NCBI GenBank assembly: GCA_945861065.1
Contig: CAMASI010000052.1
Coordinates: forward strand, 1 to 34,960
DNA: 34,960 nucleotides
Origin: Klebsiella pneumoniae
GTDB taxonomy: Bacteria; Myxococcota_A; UBA796; GCA-2862545
Direction of reading: 5' to 3'
Shown here: positions 7,684 to 16,292 of the stretch, one piece after another
Numbering within the stretch: the stretch's first letter is position 1
Layout: every line of letters begins with the position of its first letter
Made by a program: the position numbers and the translations under genes
Notes under the pieces: generated by a model
What the model was told of the DNA's origin: nothing
The model's database searches: none
The model's input: the letters and a program-made list of their open reading frames with translations, nothing else

Positions 7684-8685
7684 ATGCGGTGCACCGTGCT
7701 CGGAGCGGGTTCCTGGGGAACAGCCCTGGCAGTACACCTGACCAGAATCGGGCACGACACCTGCCTCTGGGATCGGAATGCCGAGCGCGCAGACGAGATG
7801 CGCCGCACCCGTCGCAATCCTCGCCACCTCAAAGACACTGCACTGCCCCAGTCTCTGTCGATCGACGCAGCGCTCGAGTCGGCGCTCAGCGGCGCCGATT
7901 TGGTCGTGCCGGTCGTGCCCTCGCATGCCTTACGCTCGACCTTATTAGCGAGTCGCCGCTACGTTCCCACGCACGCGCTCGTCGCGTGTGCGACCAAGGG
8001 CATCGAACACCACACGCTGGCGACGATGCACGAAGTCGCCCGTGAGGCCTGGCCAGAGCACGCGTCACGCACGGTCATCCTGACTGGCCCCTCCTTTTCG
8101 GTCGAGGTGGCGCGAGGCCTGCCCACGGCTGTCGTGGCCGCAGGTCCAGAACCCGCAGCGCAAGCCATCGCGGAGGCATTCCATGGCGAGGCATTTCGCG
8201 TTTACACGAGCGACGACGTCGTCAGTGCCTGTATTGGCGGCTCGCTCAAGAACGTGATGGCGATTGCCACCGGCGTGGCGAGCGGTCTGGGACTTGGACA
8301 CAACGCAATCGCGGGAATCATCACCAGAGGTCTGGCAGAGACCACCCGCCTTGCCGTCGCACGCGGGGCAACCAGCCCACTCACGATGATGGGGCTTGCG
8401 GGCCTTGGCGACCTTGTGCTCACGTGCACCGGCGAGCTCAGCCGCAACCGTCGGGTCGGCGTCGCGCTGGGTCAGGGGAAGTCTCTCACCACAATCCTCG
8501 CCGAGCTGGGCGAAGTTGCGGAGGGTGTTGGAACGGCGGAAGCCGCACTGTTGCTGGCCCAGCGCGTCGGGGTCGAACTACCGATCACGGAGCAGGTCGA
8601 CGCCATGCTCCGCCAAGGCCGCTCTCCCGCTGCCGCGCTCGCACGCCTGCTCGGTCGCGAACGACGGCCTGAACGCGACGAATGA
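7684..8685 (+). CDS. gpsA: Glycerol-3-phosphate dehydrogenase [NAD(P)+]
   Basis: This 333-residue cytoplasmic enzyme reduces dihydroxyacetone phosphate to sn-glycerol-3-phosphate for phospholipid synthesis. The N-terminal dinucleotide fold has VLGAGSWGTALA at 5-16. The family signature GPSFSVEVARGLPTAVV and the catalytic-lysine region GGSLKNVMAIATG are both present, as is GLAGLGDLVLTC. The length matches the family norm. The ATG at 7684 is fixed by a strong ribosome-binding site. The stop overlaps the ferredoxin start as ATGA (8682-8685), so gpsA leads a compact four-gene run ending with selB. The link between the genes is probably shared expression rather than shared pathway. Confidence 0.96.
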   Translation: MRCTVLGAGSWGTALAVHLTRIGHDTCLWDRNAERADEMRRTRRNPRHLKDTALPQSLSIDAALESALSGADLVVPVVPSHALRSTLLASRRYVPTHALVACATKGIEHHTLATMHEVAREAWPEHASRTVILTGPSFSVEVARGLPTAVVAAGPEPAAQAIAEAFHGEAFRVYTSDDVVSACIGGSLKNVMAIATGVASGLGLGHNAIAGIITRGLAETTRLAVARGATSPLTMMGLAGLGDLVLTCTGELSRNRRVGVALGQGKSLTTILAELGEVAEGVGTAEAALLLAQRVGVELPITEQVDAMLRQGRSPAAALARLLGRERRPERDE

Positions 8686-8951
8686 GTTGCCGCGCAGACG
8701 CGTGGCCCGACAACGCCACCGGAGAGGCCGTTTTCCTCGGCCAACGTTGGTCCTTTTACGTCGACCGATCGTGCATCGTTTGTGCCGTGTGCCGAACCCT
8801 GGCACCCGCGAACTTCCGACTTGCAGACGACGAGGACCACGACATCGTGGCGAACCAGCCCCGTACCGTAGCCGAATTGGTCACGATGCAACGCGCTGCT
8901 GCCTCATGTCCGGTAGACGCGATCGGCATGGACCCCGAGCCGGTCGGATAG
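8682..8951 (+). CDS. Small single-cluster ferredoxin
   Basis: This 89-residue protein has Cys31-x2-Cys34-x2-Cys37 followed by the APANF segment and then Cys76-Pro. It is the pattern of short one-cluster ferredoxins that carry one [4Fe-4S] or [3Fe-4S] centre and transfer single electrons in the cytoplasm. Between the cysteines lies an acidic stretch (ADDEDHD) typical of partner-docking surfaces. The redox partner is not evident; no P450, reductase or oxidoreductase is adjacent, although GpsA is directly upstream. The start is fixed by the 4-bp ATGA overlap with gpsA. The ABC ATPase follows after 9 bp. Confidence 0.88.
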   Translation: MSCRADAWPDNATGEAVFLGQRWSFYVDRSCIVCAVCRTLAPANFRLADDEDHDIVANQPRTVAELVTMQRAAASCPVDAIGMDPEPVG

Positions 8952-8960
8952 AGCGCCGCA

Positions 8961-9914
8961 ATGTCCGCTCTGACTGTCTCAAAGCTCGTTCGTACCTACG
9001 GCGACGTTGTTGCCCTCGCTGGCATCGATTTTTCCGTGCAACCTGGTGAGATCGTCGGTCTTCTCGGACGGAACGGCGCCGGCAAGACGACGGTCATGAA
9101 AATCGCGACGGGTTTTGTCGCACCCACCTCCGGCACCGCGTCTGTCATGGGCTGCGATGTCGTCTCCGACCCAATCGGAGTCCGCAACCAGCTGGGCTAC
9201 CTCCCGGAAAACGCGCCTTTGTGGGAGGAGATGACCGTCATCGACGTGCTCGACTTTGGAGGACGCGTCCGTGGACTGGGTCGCAGCGAACGGGCACGGG
9301 CGATTGAGCGTGTCTCGCACGAATGCGACATCGAGGATCGACTCTACACGCGCGTCGGTACACTGTCGCGGGGCTACCGTCAGCGCACCGGGCTCGCCCT
9401 GGCGCTGCTGCACGAGCCGCCGCTCCTGATCCTCGATGAACCTACCACAGGGCTCGATCCGAGCCAGATCGCCGAGATTCGCGCGCTGATCCGTCGCGTG
9501 GGCGCCACCAGAACGGTGATTCTCTCGACGCACATCCTTCCTGAAGTCGTCGTCACTTGCGACCGGGTCATCATCCTTCATGAGGGGCGCGTGGTTGCCG
9601 ACGGCGCCACCGAGTCCGTCGTTCGAGGGCCCACCGGCTACAGCATCACACTCGGGCTTGGCCAGGCAAAAGTTGTCGTTCGCCCCGAGGCCGTGCGCGA
9701 GGACCTGGCGGCAATCACCGGTGTGACCTCTGTCCGCGCAGCGACCCCGATCGATGAGACAGCGCGATTCCGCATCGACGCAGACATAGACATTCGCGAG
9801 GCCGTGTGGCACTGGGCCACCGACCGCGGACACGTCGTATTGGAGCTCTCGACGCAACGCGAAGCGCTGGAGGACGTCTTCCGACGACTCACGGGCGCGT
9901 CGGAAGCCGAATGA
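8961..9914 (+). CDS. ABC transporter ATP-binding protein (GldA / ABC-2 export type)
   Basis: This 317-residue ATPase has Walker [10 protein letters not shown] at 36-44, the signature LSRGYRQR at 135-142, Walker B LLILDEP with catalytic Glu160, a D-loop (GLDP) and the switch His191. The GYLPENAPL segment after the Q-loop and the C-terminal domain of about 100 residues match ATPases that pair with ABC-2 membrane subunits, including GldA-like proteins. It would drive export of an unknown substrate across the inner membrane. Oddly, no permease gene is nearby: selB follows with a 4-bp ATGA overlap. The partner must be encoded elsewhere, or the ATPase has another role. The ATG at 8961 has only a weak ribosome-binding site. 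Confidence 0.9.
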   Translation: MSALTVSKLVRTYGDVVALAGIDFSVQPGEIVGLLGRNGAGKTTVMKIATGFVAPTSGTASVMGCDVVSDPIGVRNQLGYLPENAPLWEEMTVIDVLDFGGRVRGLGRSERARAIERVSHECDIEDRLYTRVGTLSRGYRQRTGLALALLHEPPLLILDEPTTGLDPSQIAEIRALIRRVGATRTVILSTHILPEVVVTCDRVIILHEGRVVADGATESVVRGPTGYSITLGLGQAKVVVRPEAVREDLAAITGVTSVRAATPIDETARFRIDADIDIREAVWHWATDRGHVVLELSTQREALEDVFRRLTGASEAE

Positions 9915-11770
9915 ACCTCGTCGTCGGTACCGCCGGCCACATCGACCATGGCAAGACTAGCCTCGTTCGGTCACTGACAGGGCTTGACCTCGACCGCACC
10001 CCCGAGGAGCGCGCCCGGGGAATCACCATTGAGTTGGGTTTCGCCCGGTTCGACCTTCCCGACGGACGGCATGTGGCCTTTGTAGACGTTCCCGGTCACG
10101 AGCGGCTCGTCCGCACCATGATCGCCGGCGCGACCGGCCTGGACGCCGTGCTCTTGTGCGTTTCGGCGGTGGACGGCGTCATGCCTCAGACGCGGGAGCA
10201 TGTGCACATCCTCGATACGCTGGGTTTGGCCGACGGGCTCCTCGTGCTGACCATGGCCGACCTCGTCGATGACGAGTTGCTAGAAATGGCCCAGGACGAC
10301 GCAGCAAGCGCAGTCGCAGGCACCTTCCTCGACGGCAAACCGGTACTCCCGTTTAGCAGTGTGACCGGCTTCGGCCGCGATGCGTTGATTGCGGCCATCG
10401 GCCGCCTGACCGGCCGACAACGCTCTGTTTCAGCTGGATTTCGCCTCCCCATCGACCGAGTCTTCCTTCGTCCCGGATTCGGCGTGGTGGTCACCGGTAC
10501 CGCCGCCGCGGGTACATTCGCTGAGGGCGACGTTCTCCGGATCGAGCCAGGAGGCCGAGCGGCACGCGTGCGAGGGTTGGAAGTTCACGGGCGTAACGCC
10601 ACGACGGCGGTCGCTGGACAACGCATCGCGCTCAACCTCGCTGGCGTCGACGTCGAGTCCATTGTCCGCGGAGACGTCGTCGCTGGAGGGCCGGTCGCCG
10701 TCAGCGCCGTCGTGGACCTATGGTACCGACACCAAGCCCAGGAACCGCTGCCAAACGGCGCCCCAGTTCGGTGGCTCAGCGGAACAGCAGAGGCCCTCGG
10801 GCACCTCCACCTTGCCGCAGAGGGAGAAGAGTTCGAGTGTGGTGCAACGGTCCCGGCCCAGGTCCGACTCGACAGCCCCGTCGCGATCTGGCCCGGTGAC
10901 AGGTTCGTGGTTCGGCGTACCTCTCCCCTCGAAACGCTGGGCGGAGGCGTCGTCGTGGACCCCTGGGCGCCCCGACTACGTCAACGCGGCCGCGTCGCCC
11001 ATGGAGAGGCGATCGAACGCCTCTTCAAAGGAGACCGGCTCGTTTGGCTACAACGCGCAGGGCCCGAGGGTCTAAGCCTCGTCGAGCGAAGCGCCCGGCA
11101 GTTGGACGACCTCGGTGTCGTGCTCGGAGACTGCGTTTTGGCGCCTACGATCGCGGAGGCGCTCGTCGAACAGCTCCTGCTCTCCTTGGCCGAGTTCCAC
11201 GCTGACAATCCCCTTGCGCGGGGTGCCGGGCGGCGGGAAATCCGAAGTGGCGTTGCGCTCCAGGTGACCGATCGCGTGTGGGACGGCGTAGCAGCGCTCG
11301 CCTGCGAACAAGGTCACGTCGTCGCCGACGGTGCCGTGTTGCGACTCGCCACGTTTGCGGTCCGACTCACACCGGCGCAGCGAGAGGCCCAGTCAACCGT
11401 CATCCGGGCCTTCGAGGCCGCCGGTCCCACGGGACTCGACGCCGGAGAACTCGCCCGCGCATTTCCCGGACTGGACACCACCGCCCACGTCCGACTGTTG
11501 GAACACGAAGGTCAGATCGAGGCTGTGGCGGGACTCGGCTGGGCAACGCTACCGGCGCTCAATCGGGTACGGCAGCAAGTGCGGACCTGGTTCACGGACC
11601 ACGACACACTCACACCCGGCGACTTCAAGGAACTCACGGGGCTGGCAAGGAAGGGAGCCATCCCCTTGCTCGAATGGTTGGATCGTCAACGTCTCACGCG
11701 ACGGAACGGCGACACCCGAGTGCCCGGCTCAGCCGTCCGACCGACGGCTACGCCTGCGAAAGACGACTAG
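9911..11770 (+). CDS. selB: Selenocysteine-specific elongation factor SelB
   Basis: This 619-residue GTPase carries selenocysteyl-tRNA to recoded UGA codons. The G1 motif is GHIDHGKT at 9-16, a switch region [10 protein letters not shown] follows, and G3 is VDVPGH around 59-63. EF-Tu-like beta domains follow ([10 protein letters not shown]). The C-terminal winged-helix region that binds the SECIS hairpin runs from about 400 to the end. The length is close to E. coli SelB. At the G4 position the usual (N/T)-K-x-D reads T-M-A-D at 114-117; the Asp is kept but Lys is Met. The ATG at 9911 overlaps the ABC ATPase stop; the frame is open further upstream but inside that gene. selA, selC and selD are not in the window. 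The 3' end overlaps the convergent surface-protein gene by 42 bp. Confidence 0.93.
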   Translation: MNLVVGTAGHIDHGKTSLVRSLTGLDLDRTPEERARGITIELGFARFDLPDGRHVAFVDVPGHERLVRTMIAGATGLDAVLLCVSAVDGVMPQTREHVHILDTLGLADGLLVLTMADLVDDELLEMAQDDAASAVAGTFLDGKPVLPFSSVTGFGRDALIAAIGRLTGRQRSVSAGFRLPIDRVFLRPGFGVVVTGTAAAGTFAEGDVLRIEPGGRAARVRGLEVHGRNATTAVAGQRIALNLAGVDVESIVRGDVVAGGPVAVSAVVDLWYRHQAQEPLPNGAPVRWLSGTAEALGHLHLAAEGEEFECGATVPAQVRLDSPVAIWPGDRFVVRRTSPLETLGGGVVVDPWAPRLRQRGRVAHGEAIERLFKGDRLVWLQRAGPEGLSLVERSARQLDDLGVVLGDCVLAPTIAEALVEQLLLSLAEFHADNPLARGAGRREIRSGVALQVTDRVWDGVAALACEQGHVVADGAVLRLATFAVRLTPAQREAQSTVIRAFEAAGPTGLDAGELARAFPGLDTTAHVRLLEHEGQIEAVAGLGWATLPALNRVRQQVRTWFTDHDTLTPGDFKELTGLARKGAIPLLEWLDRQRLTRRNGDTRVPGSAVRPTATPAKDD

Positions 11771-13561
11771 ACCGGCGAATGCCACTGCGGCGAAGCGTCC
11801 GTCCACCATCGGGCCGAACGCACAGCCGCATCCGGTCGACGAACTGCTGGAACTCGAACAATCGCAGGTGGCTCCGGACGCGTAGGAACTATTGCCGCAC
11901 GCTGTAGAGGACGACGAGCCCCCTAAACACGAAGCGGTGTCCACCGAGCAACCGCTGGAACCCGAACCGCTTCCGCAACCCGACGACGAAGAACTCCCAG
12001 AACACCCGCCGCACCCACCTGCGCTGACGTAATCCACAGGGCCCGCCCACACGTAAGCGCCGAGGAAGTCCAACGAAGGGCCCGTCGGCGCCATCTGGAC
12101 GTCCGTCAGGCCAAACACCGTGTCGCCAAAGGCAAGCGTCGGGAGGCTGACCGAGAGGCCGGCAAGCGCATCACCTACCAAGCCGGAAATCAGCGGGTTG
12201 CTCAGCAGACCCCCCAAAGCAGCTTCAATCGTCTCGTCGGTTCCTGGCAGGTACTCATTGGCCAGAACATCGGCCCCGACGCCCCCTCCCAGGTCGATCA
12301 CGAAACCAATTGCCCCCGTGGTTGGATCGAACTCAAGACCCAAGCCGGCGGTGACATCCAGCGCGACGTCGTTGACGAGCACCTCGCGATCGTCGATGAT
12401 CGACCAGACCTCCAACGCGAGGTCCTCCACGGCGACCGCGACCGATTCCCCGAGTTCGAGCACCGGCGGCTTCATCGGACGCGTCACCAACCGCACCGGT
12501 TGCGGCTCTGGGAACAAAGGCTCGTAGACACCGCCAAGGAGTAGATCCAACAATGCCGTGTCGAATGCCAGCGGAAGGCTGCCGCCGAGCAGGTCCTCAT
12601 CAATGTTCTGGCACAGCAGTCCTGCCTGCCACACGCCATACAGCGCCTGATTCACGAAGTCGTCCGTGAGTGCCGCAGCAATCGGAAAATCGGGATCGAC
12701 CCCCACCGGTACCGCGCCGATCGCGGGAGGCGAAGAGGGCGTTGCTAACGATTCGCCGAGGTCGTAGGCCGCGACGCACGGGTGTGTCGCTGTGGCCGCC
12801 ACGAAGCCGTCCATCACCAATCGCAGGCCGTTGGCATTCGTCGCCGTTGTGGCCAAGCCGAGCGACACGTCCAGGGCGACACCATCCGCCACATCCAGCG
12901 TATCTTCGAAGGCCAACCCACTGGCAAGGGCATCGTTGATAGCGGCCTCGATATCAAGTTCGACGCCATCCAGCGCGCCCACCAACGCGTCGTCAAGCAA
13001 GGGCAAGATGAGGTCGATGACAAAGGACAGGTCGCTCAGCACGCACCCTTCGAGGACGAAGTCGTCGCTTCCCAAGTCGTAGGACAACGCTAGCGGAGCG
13101 ACGTCCGACGTGATCAACGTCCCGCCATAGCCATCGTCCACCGCGAGCAGCGCGATCGAGGTCGTGACTTCGATCGGGAAGGGCTCGACCCAGGCGTCGC
13201 AGGTGTCCTCAATGCAGATCAGCTCTGTAAACAGCGTGAACGGTGTGTACGCGTCATTCAACGAAACGGTCAAGTCCGCATCGATGTAGATGCGACCATC
13301 CGCGGCTGGGACGATCTGAAGGCCATCCACGGTGGCGTACGCCGTCATACCGTACACGTCGATGACGTAGCCAAACAGGCACAAGCCGCCGCTCTCGTCG
13401 CGAAATCCGGGGACGGCGATGGACGGAGGCACAAACTCCGTGGCCACCTCCTCCGCGAGGTCGAAGCCCGCCGGCGTCACATCGAGGGCAATGGCATCAA
13501 CCGTTGCGCCAATCGGATGTCCCGCAAATGCAGGCACAAAGAGGGTCAGGAGGAGCGTCAC
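11729..13561 (-). CDS. Secreted protein with Cys/Ser/Gly-rich MYXO-CTERM-like tail
   Basis: This 610-residue protein has a short signal peptide ending AFA (about residue 13). Residues 14-500 contain alternating amphipathic strands and long hydrophobic helices and resemble lipid-binding TULIP-type proteins only weakly, so the function is unknown. From about 508 to 577 the sequence is almost only Ser, Gly and ten Cys, ending in C-G-C. A hydrophobic segment ([12 protein letters not shown]) and an Arg cluster (RRRSRR) finish the protein. That tripartite end matches MYXO-CTERM-type sorting signals, where a Cys motif is processed and the protein is kept at the surface (family knowledge). The start is GTG at 13561 with GAGGTGG upstream; the resulting signal peptide has no basic residue, which is odd. 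It follows the SUMF1 gene by 60 bp. Confidence 0.75.
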   Translation of the reverse strand: MTLLLTLFVPAFAGHPIGATVDAIALDVTPAGFDLAEEVATEFVPPSIAVPGFRDESGGLCLFGYVIDVYGMTAYATVDGLQIVPAADGRIYIDADLTVSLNDAYTPFTLFTELICIEDTCDAWVEPFPIEVTTSIALLAVDDGYGGTLITSDVAPLALSYDLGSDDFVLEGCVLSDLSFVIDLILPLLDDALVGALDGVELDIEAAINDALASGLAFEDTLDVADGVALDVSLGLATTATNANGLRLVMDGFVAATATHPCVAAYDLGESLATPSSPPAIGAVPVGVDPDFPIAAALTDDFVNQALYGVWQAGLLCQNIDEDLLGGSLPLAFDTALLDLLLGGVYEPLFPEPQPVRLVTRPMKPPVLELGESVAVAVEDLALEVWSIIDDREVLVNDVALDVTAGLGLEFDPTTGAIGFVIDLGGGVGADVLANEYLPGTDETIEAALGGLLSNPLISGLVGDALAGLSVSLPTLAFGDTVFGLTDVQMAPTGPSLDFLGAYVWAGPVDYVSAGGCGGCSGSSSSSGCGSGSGSSGCSVDTASCLGGSSSSTACGNSSYASGATCDCSSSSSSSTGCGCAFGPMVDGRFAAVAFAGLVVFRRRSRRSDG

Positions 13562-13621
13562 AAACCACCTCGCCCGTCCGCTAGCCGCGCCGCCGTCCCG
13601 TGGCCACCGAAGCGACGGGCA

Positions 13622-14437
13622 TCACGGCGTCGGAAGCGTACGCGCAACCCGGAAACCCAGGCTGTTGGACCGGTCGCCGGTCTGCGCCCATCGGCGGTAG
13701 GCCACGCGCACGCGCCGTTCGTCAGAGGACCAAGACCCGCCCCGGCTGGCCCTTTGATCGCCTTTTACCTCACCAAACGGGTCGGTTGCGTGGCCGTCGC
13801 TAAAGGGCACGGACGGCAGGTCCCATACCCACTCGCGCACATTCCCGGTCATGTCGAAAAGGCCCCACCCATTGGCAGCTTTGGTCCCAACTGCGTGGGT
13901 GGAACCCGCGCTGTTCGTAGTGAACCAAGCCACGTCTTCCGCAATGTCGGATCCGCTAAACAGCTCCTTCTTGCCGGCCCGGGCCACGTACTCCCACTCG
14001 GCTTCGGTCAACAGCCGATATCCAGGCGCATTCCACGCCCACTTTACCGTCGCGCCTTGCACCTCATACGCTGGCGCGATCCCCTCCAATTCCGAGAGTT
14101 TGTTGCAAAACGCTATCGCATCATTCCACGTCACCTTGTCGACCGGACAGGTCGGCCCACACGCGACGAAATGGGACGGATTTGCGCCCATGACCGATTG
14201 ATACTGGGCCTGCGTCACTTCGTGGGCGCCCACCAGAAACGGCCGCGTCAACGTGACCCGGTGCAACTGCTCGGAGGGGAATCGACCCGCCTCTGTGACC
14301 GGCGATCCCATCACGAACTCGCCAGGCTCCGCCTTGATCGCACCTCGGGTGACAGCGACCGAAGGGTCCGCACCCCACAAGAGCACCTGAGGCGGCGGGC
14401 CACCGCAACTCGCCAACCAGACCGTCCAACCGAGCAC
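13622..14437 (-). CDS. SUMF1/FGE-like domain lipoprotein lacking the FGE cysteines
   Basis: From the GTG at 14437 the protein has 271 residues and begins VLGWTVWLASCGG, a short signal with lipobox L-A-S-C (Cys11). The rest is a formylglycine-generating-enzyme-like fold: FVMGSPVTEAGRFPSE, HEVTQAQYQSVMG, VTWNDAIAFCNKLSE, YRLLTEAEWEYVAR, LFDMTGNVREWVWD, RASRGGSW and a final LGFRVAR. Between GGSW and the Arg-rich end, where true FGE has its two copper-binding cysteines, the residues are SSDERRVRVAYRR, so no FGE chemistry is expected. GTG 14437 is chosen because AGGAGGA lies just upstream; an in-frame GTG at 14497 would add 20 residues inside the upstream gene. It starts 8 bp after the sulfatase-fold gene, so the pair is coupled. 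It may act as a binding or scaffolding lipoprotein. Confidence 0.82.
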   Translation of the reverse strand: MLGWTVWLASCGGPPPQVLLWGADPSVAVTRGAIKAEPGEFVMGSPVTEAGRFPSEQLHRVTLTRPFLVGAHEVTQAQYQSVMGANPSHFVACGPTCPVDKVTWNDAIAFCNKLSELEGIAPAYEVQGATVKWAWNAPGYRLLTEAEWEYVARAGKKELFSGSDIAEDVAWFTTNSAGSTHAVGTKAANGWGLFDMTGNVREWVWDLPSVPFSDGHATDPFGEVKGDQRASRGGSWSSDERRVRVAYRRWAQTGDRSNSLGFRVARTLPTP

Positions 14438-14445
14438 CAGTCCTC

Positions 14446-16227
14446 CTATGGGTAGGCCTCTGGGGGGCCCGCCTCCGGATCTGCTTGAAAGTACCACCCT
14501 AAGACGCGCCTGCGTAGCTCCGCCGCGATTTCCGGATGCGATGCCTTGAGATCCAGTGTCTCCAGTGGGTCTGCGTCGAGGTCAAACAGCTCGCCACTGC
14601 GCTCGTCGAAGTGCTCCACGTACTTCCACCGGTCCTGCACCAACGCGGCGCAGGACATGACGTACAGGCAACTGGAATAGGACTCCGTCCGTCGCCGCGG
14701 ACCCACCAGCGACTCACCCTGCGCCGAGCCAGGCGCGACCTGCCAACCGAGCAGGTCGAGCACGGTGGGAGCGATGTCCACCTGGTTTGATACACCTTCC
14801 GCGCGCGCGCCGCCCTCGAAATGGCCCGGCGCGACGATGAACATCGGCACCCGCAACGCCTCCTCATAGGGTTGCGCGTTGTGTTGCATCGGCAAGTGCT
14901 CTCCGAACGCCTCGCCGTGATCTCCCACGAACACGAACACAGTCCGGTCCAGCAACCCGTAAGCTTCGTATTGGTCCATGAGGTTGCGGAGGAAGTTGTC
15001 CAGGTAGTGGACTGCGTTCAAGTACCGATTGTATTCGTCATCGGACGAAAAAGGGTGCCTGCCGTACCGCGTGGGTGCTGAGTACTCGTAGTGAGGCGTC
15101 GTGGCCATGTAGGCCACAACGAACGGCTTTGCCCGATGTGCGTCGAGCCAGTCGGCGCTTGGGCGCAACAGAATGTCGTCCTCGTAGGCCCATCCGTTGG
15201 CGTCCTCCCACTTTTCAATCCACCGGGGGCCCCAACGCGCCTCGAAGTCCTCGTACCCCTCGAAGGTCGTGAACCCGAGGTGCCCTACCAGCACATCCCA
15301 CCACAACATGTCTCTGCCCGAAGACGTGAAGTACGCGGTGTCGTACCCCCGCTCACGAAGCAACCCCGGTAAGCACTGAAACGGCCACGCTTCTGCGTGC
15401 AGCTCACGATCTCCCACGAACCACGGTTCCACCCCACACAACGTGGCTACATGGCTCTTGTACGTGCTGGTCATCGTACTGTACATGCGCGTCGCCACCA
15501 GGCTTCGACCCGCGAGTTCGGACAGAAAGGGGGTCGTTCCCAACTCCGCGCGCTGGACGGAGATGGCGTTCATCCCGGTGGACTCAAGGAACACATACGC
15601 GACGTTGTACTGAAATTTTGGAACGCCAACCGTCACCATGCCGGTGGGTATGGGCCGCTTCCACATGAGTTCGCCTTGTTGTGTCCACGAGACGCGACTT
15701 CGCGCGACGTACACCAGGGGCGAAATGGCGACGTAGTCCGGCACACGTGCACTGGGCACACCAAACCAAGCGGGAACCGACAGCAGCGCTGCCAACGCGA
15801 GCCGCGGCCACAGCCTACGGCGCCACGGCGCCACCATCGCGAGCAGCGTCGTGACAGCAATCGTCGCAGCCAGCGTCGACATCTGCACCACCAACAGGGC
15901 GCTGCCCTCCTCCCAACCCTCCAATTCCATCCACCACGTCGCCAGCGACCATCGCACCATGCTGCCGGTCCACAACAAACCGGCGTGCAACGGCCACGTC
16001 ATCCCCATCGCGACGAGGATGACAAACAGCTGAGCGGACACGCGCAAAACCGGGCCCACCCGCATCAGTTGGTGCGTCCACGACGCCCAAAGCGCCAACG
16101 CCGCGAGCAGAAACAACTCAGGCGCCCAAAAGGCGACCGTGTCCCAAAGGCTGAGTGACCCGGTCAACGTCCACTGCAGCCGGCCACGAGCCGCGATGGC
16201 GCCGCCCCACAATAGCAGCTGACCCAA
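14446..16227 (-). CDS. LTA-synthase/sulfatase-fold membrane enzyme (phosphoglycerol-transferase-like)
   Basis: About 593 residues. The first 155 hold several hydrophobic helices (for example 33-50, 65-85, 112-132, 141-155). An extracytoplasmic alkaline-phosphatase-superfamily domain follows. The first metal ligand is Glu215 (YVFLEST). The likely nucleophile is Ser258 in Y-K-S-H-V-A-T-L-C-G, as in LTA-synthase-like enzymes. GDHGEAFGEH supplies further metal ligands. There is no C/S-x-P-x-R sulfatase motif. The family transfers phosphoglycerol or phosphoethanolamine groups to lipids or glycans; the substrate here is unknown. The start is uncertain: TTG 16227 is used, but the open frame continues upstream as a hydrophobic stretch (WPWVVAVLGQLLLWGG), so a start near CTG 16266 after GAGG is possible. 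It is followed closely by the SUMF1-like lipoprotein. Confidence 0.85.
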   Translation of the reverse strand: MGQLLLWGGAIAARGRLQWTLTGSLSLWDTVAFWAPELFLLAALALWASWTHQLMRVGPVLRVSAQLFVILVAMGMTWPLHAGLLWTGSMVRWSLATWWMELEGWEEGSALLVVQMSTLAATIAVTTLLAMVAPWRRRLWPRLALAALLSVPAWFGVPSARVPDYVAISPLVYVARSRVSWTQQGELMWKRPIPTGMVTVGVPKFQYNVAYVFLESTGMNAISVQRAELGTTPFLSELAGRSLVATRMYSTMTSTYKSHVATLCGVEPWFVGDRELHAEAWPFQCLPGLLRERGYDTAYFTSSGRDMLWWDVLVGHLGFTTFEGYEDFEARWGPRWIEKWEDANGWAYEDDILLRPSADWLDAHRAKPFVVAYMATTPHYEYSAPTRYGRHPFSSDDEYNRYLNAVHYLDNFLRNLMDQYEAYGLLDRTVFVFVGDHGEAFGEHLPMQHNAQPYEEALRVPMFIVAPGHFEGGARAEGVSNQVDIAPTVLDLLGWQVAPGSAQGESLVGPRRRTESYSSCLYVMSCAALVQDRWKYVEHFDERSGELFDLDADPLETLDLKASHPEIAAELRRRVLGWYFQADPEAGPPEAYP

Positions 16228-16264
16228 AACAGCAACGACCCACGGCCATTGCCGCGAGTCGTTC

Positions 16265-16292
16265 AGAGGACACCTCTACATCGCAGTGCGAT
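16265..16292. promoter_or_regulatory. Two adjacent 13-bp palindromes between the pilin and the sulfatase-fold gene
   Basis: AGAGG-ACA-CCTCT at 16265-16277 is followed two bases later by ATCGCA-G-TGCGAT at 16280-16292, which overlaps the pilin stop codon. Neither is followed by a T-tract on either strand. They could be an operator, an mRNA processing hairpin or a weak terminator separating pilin expression from the downstream gene. Confidence 0.35.

Noticed and set aside
7629-7838. Upstream extension of the pentapeptide gene to 7838
   Set aside because: It would overlap gpsA in antisense and has no pentapeptide repeats; ATG 7628 has AAGG upstream.
9806-9910. Longer SelB start at 9806
   Set aside because: The extra 35 residues lie in the ABC ATPase gene; the ATGA overlap at 9911 gives the canonical GTPase N-terminus.
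9911-13561. A selenoprotein gene read through UGA next to selB
   Set aside because: Stops in the neighbouring genes fall at natural domain ends or gene overlaps, and no homologous sequence continues past an in-frame TGA.
13622-14437. Calling the SUMF1 protein a sulfatase-activating formylglycine-generating enzyme
   Set aside because: Both FGE cysteines are missing, and the neighbouring sulfatase-fold enzyme lacks a C/S-x-P-x-R target.
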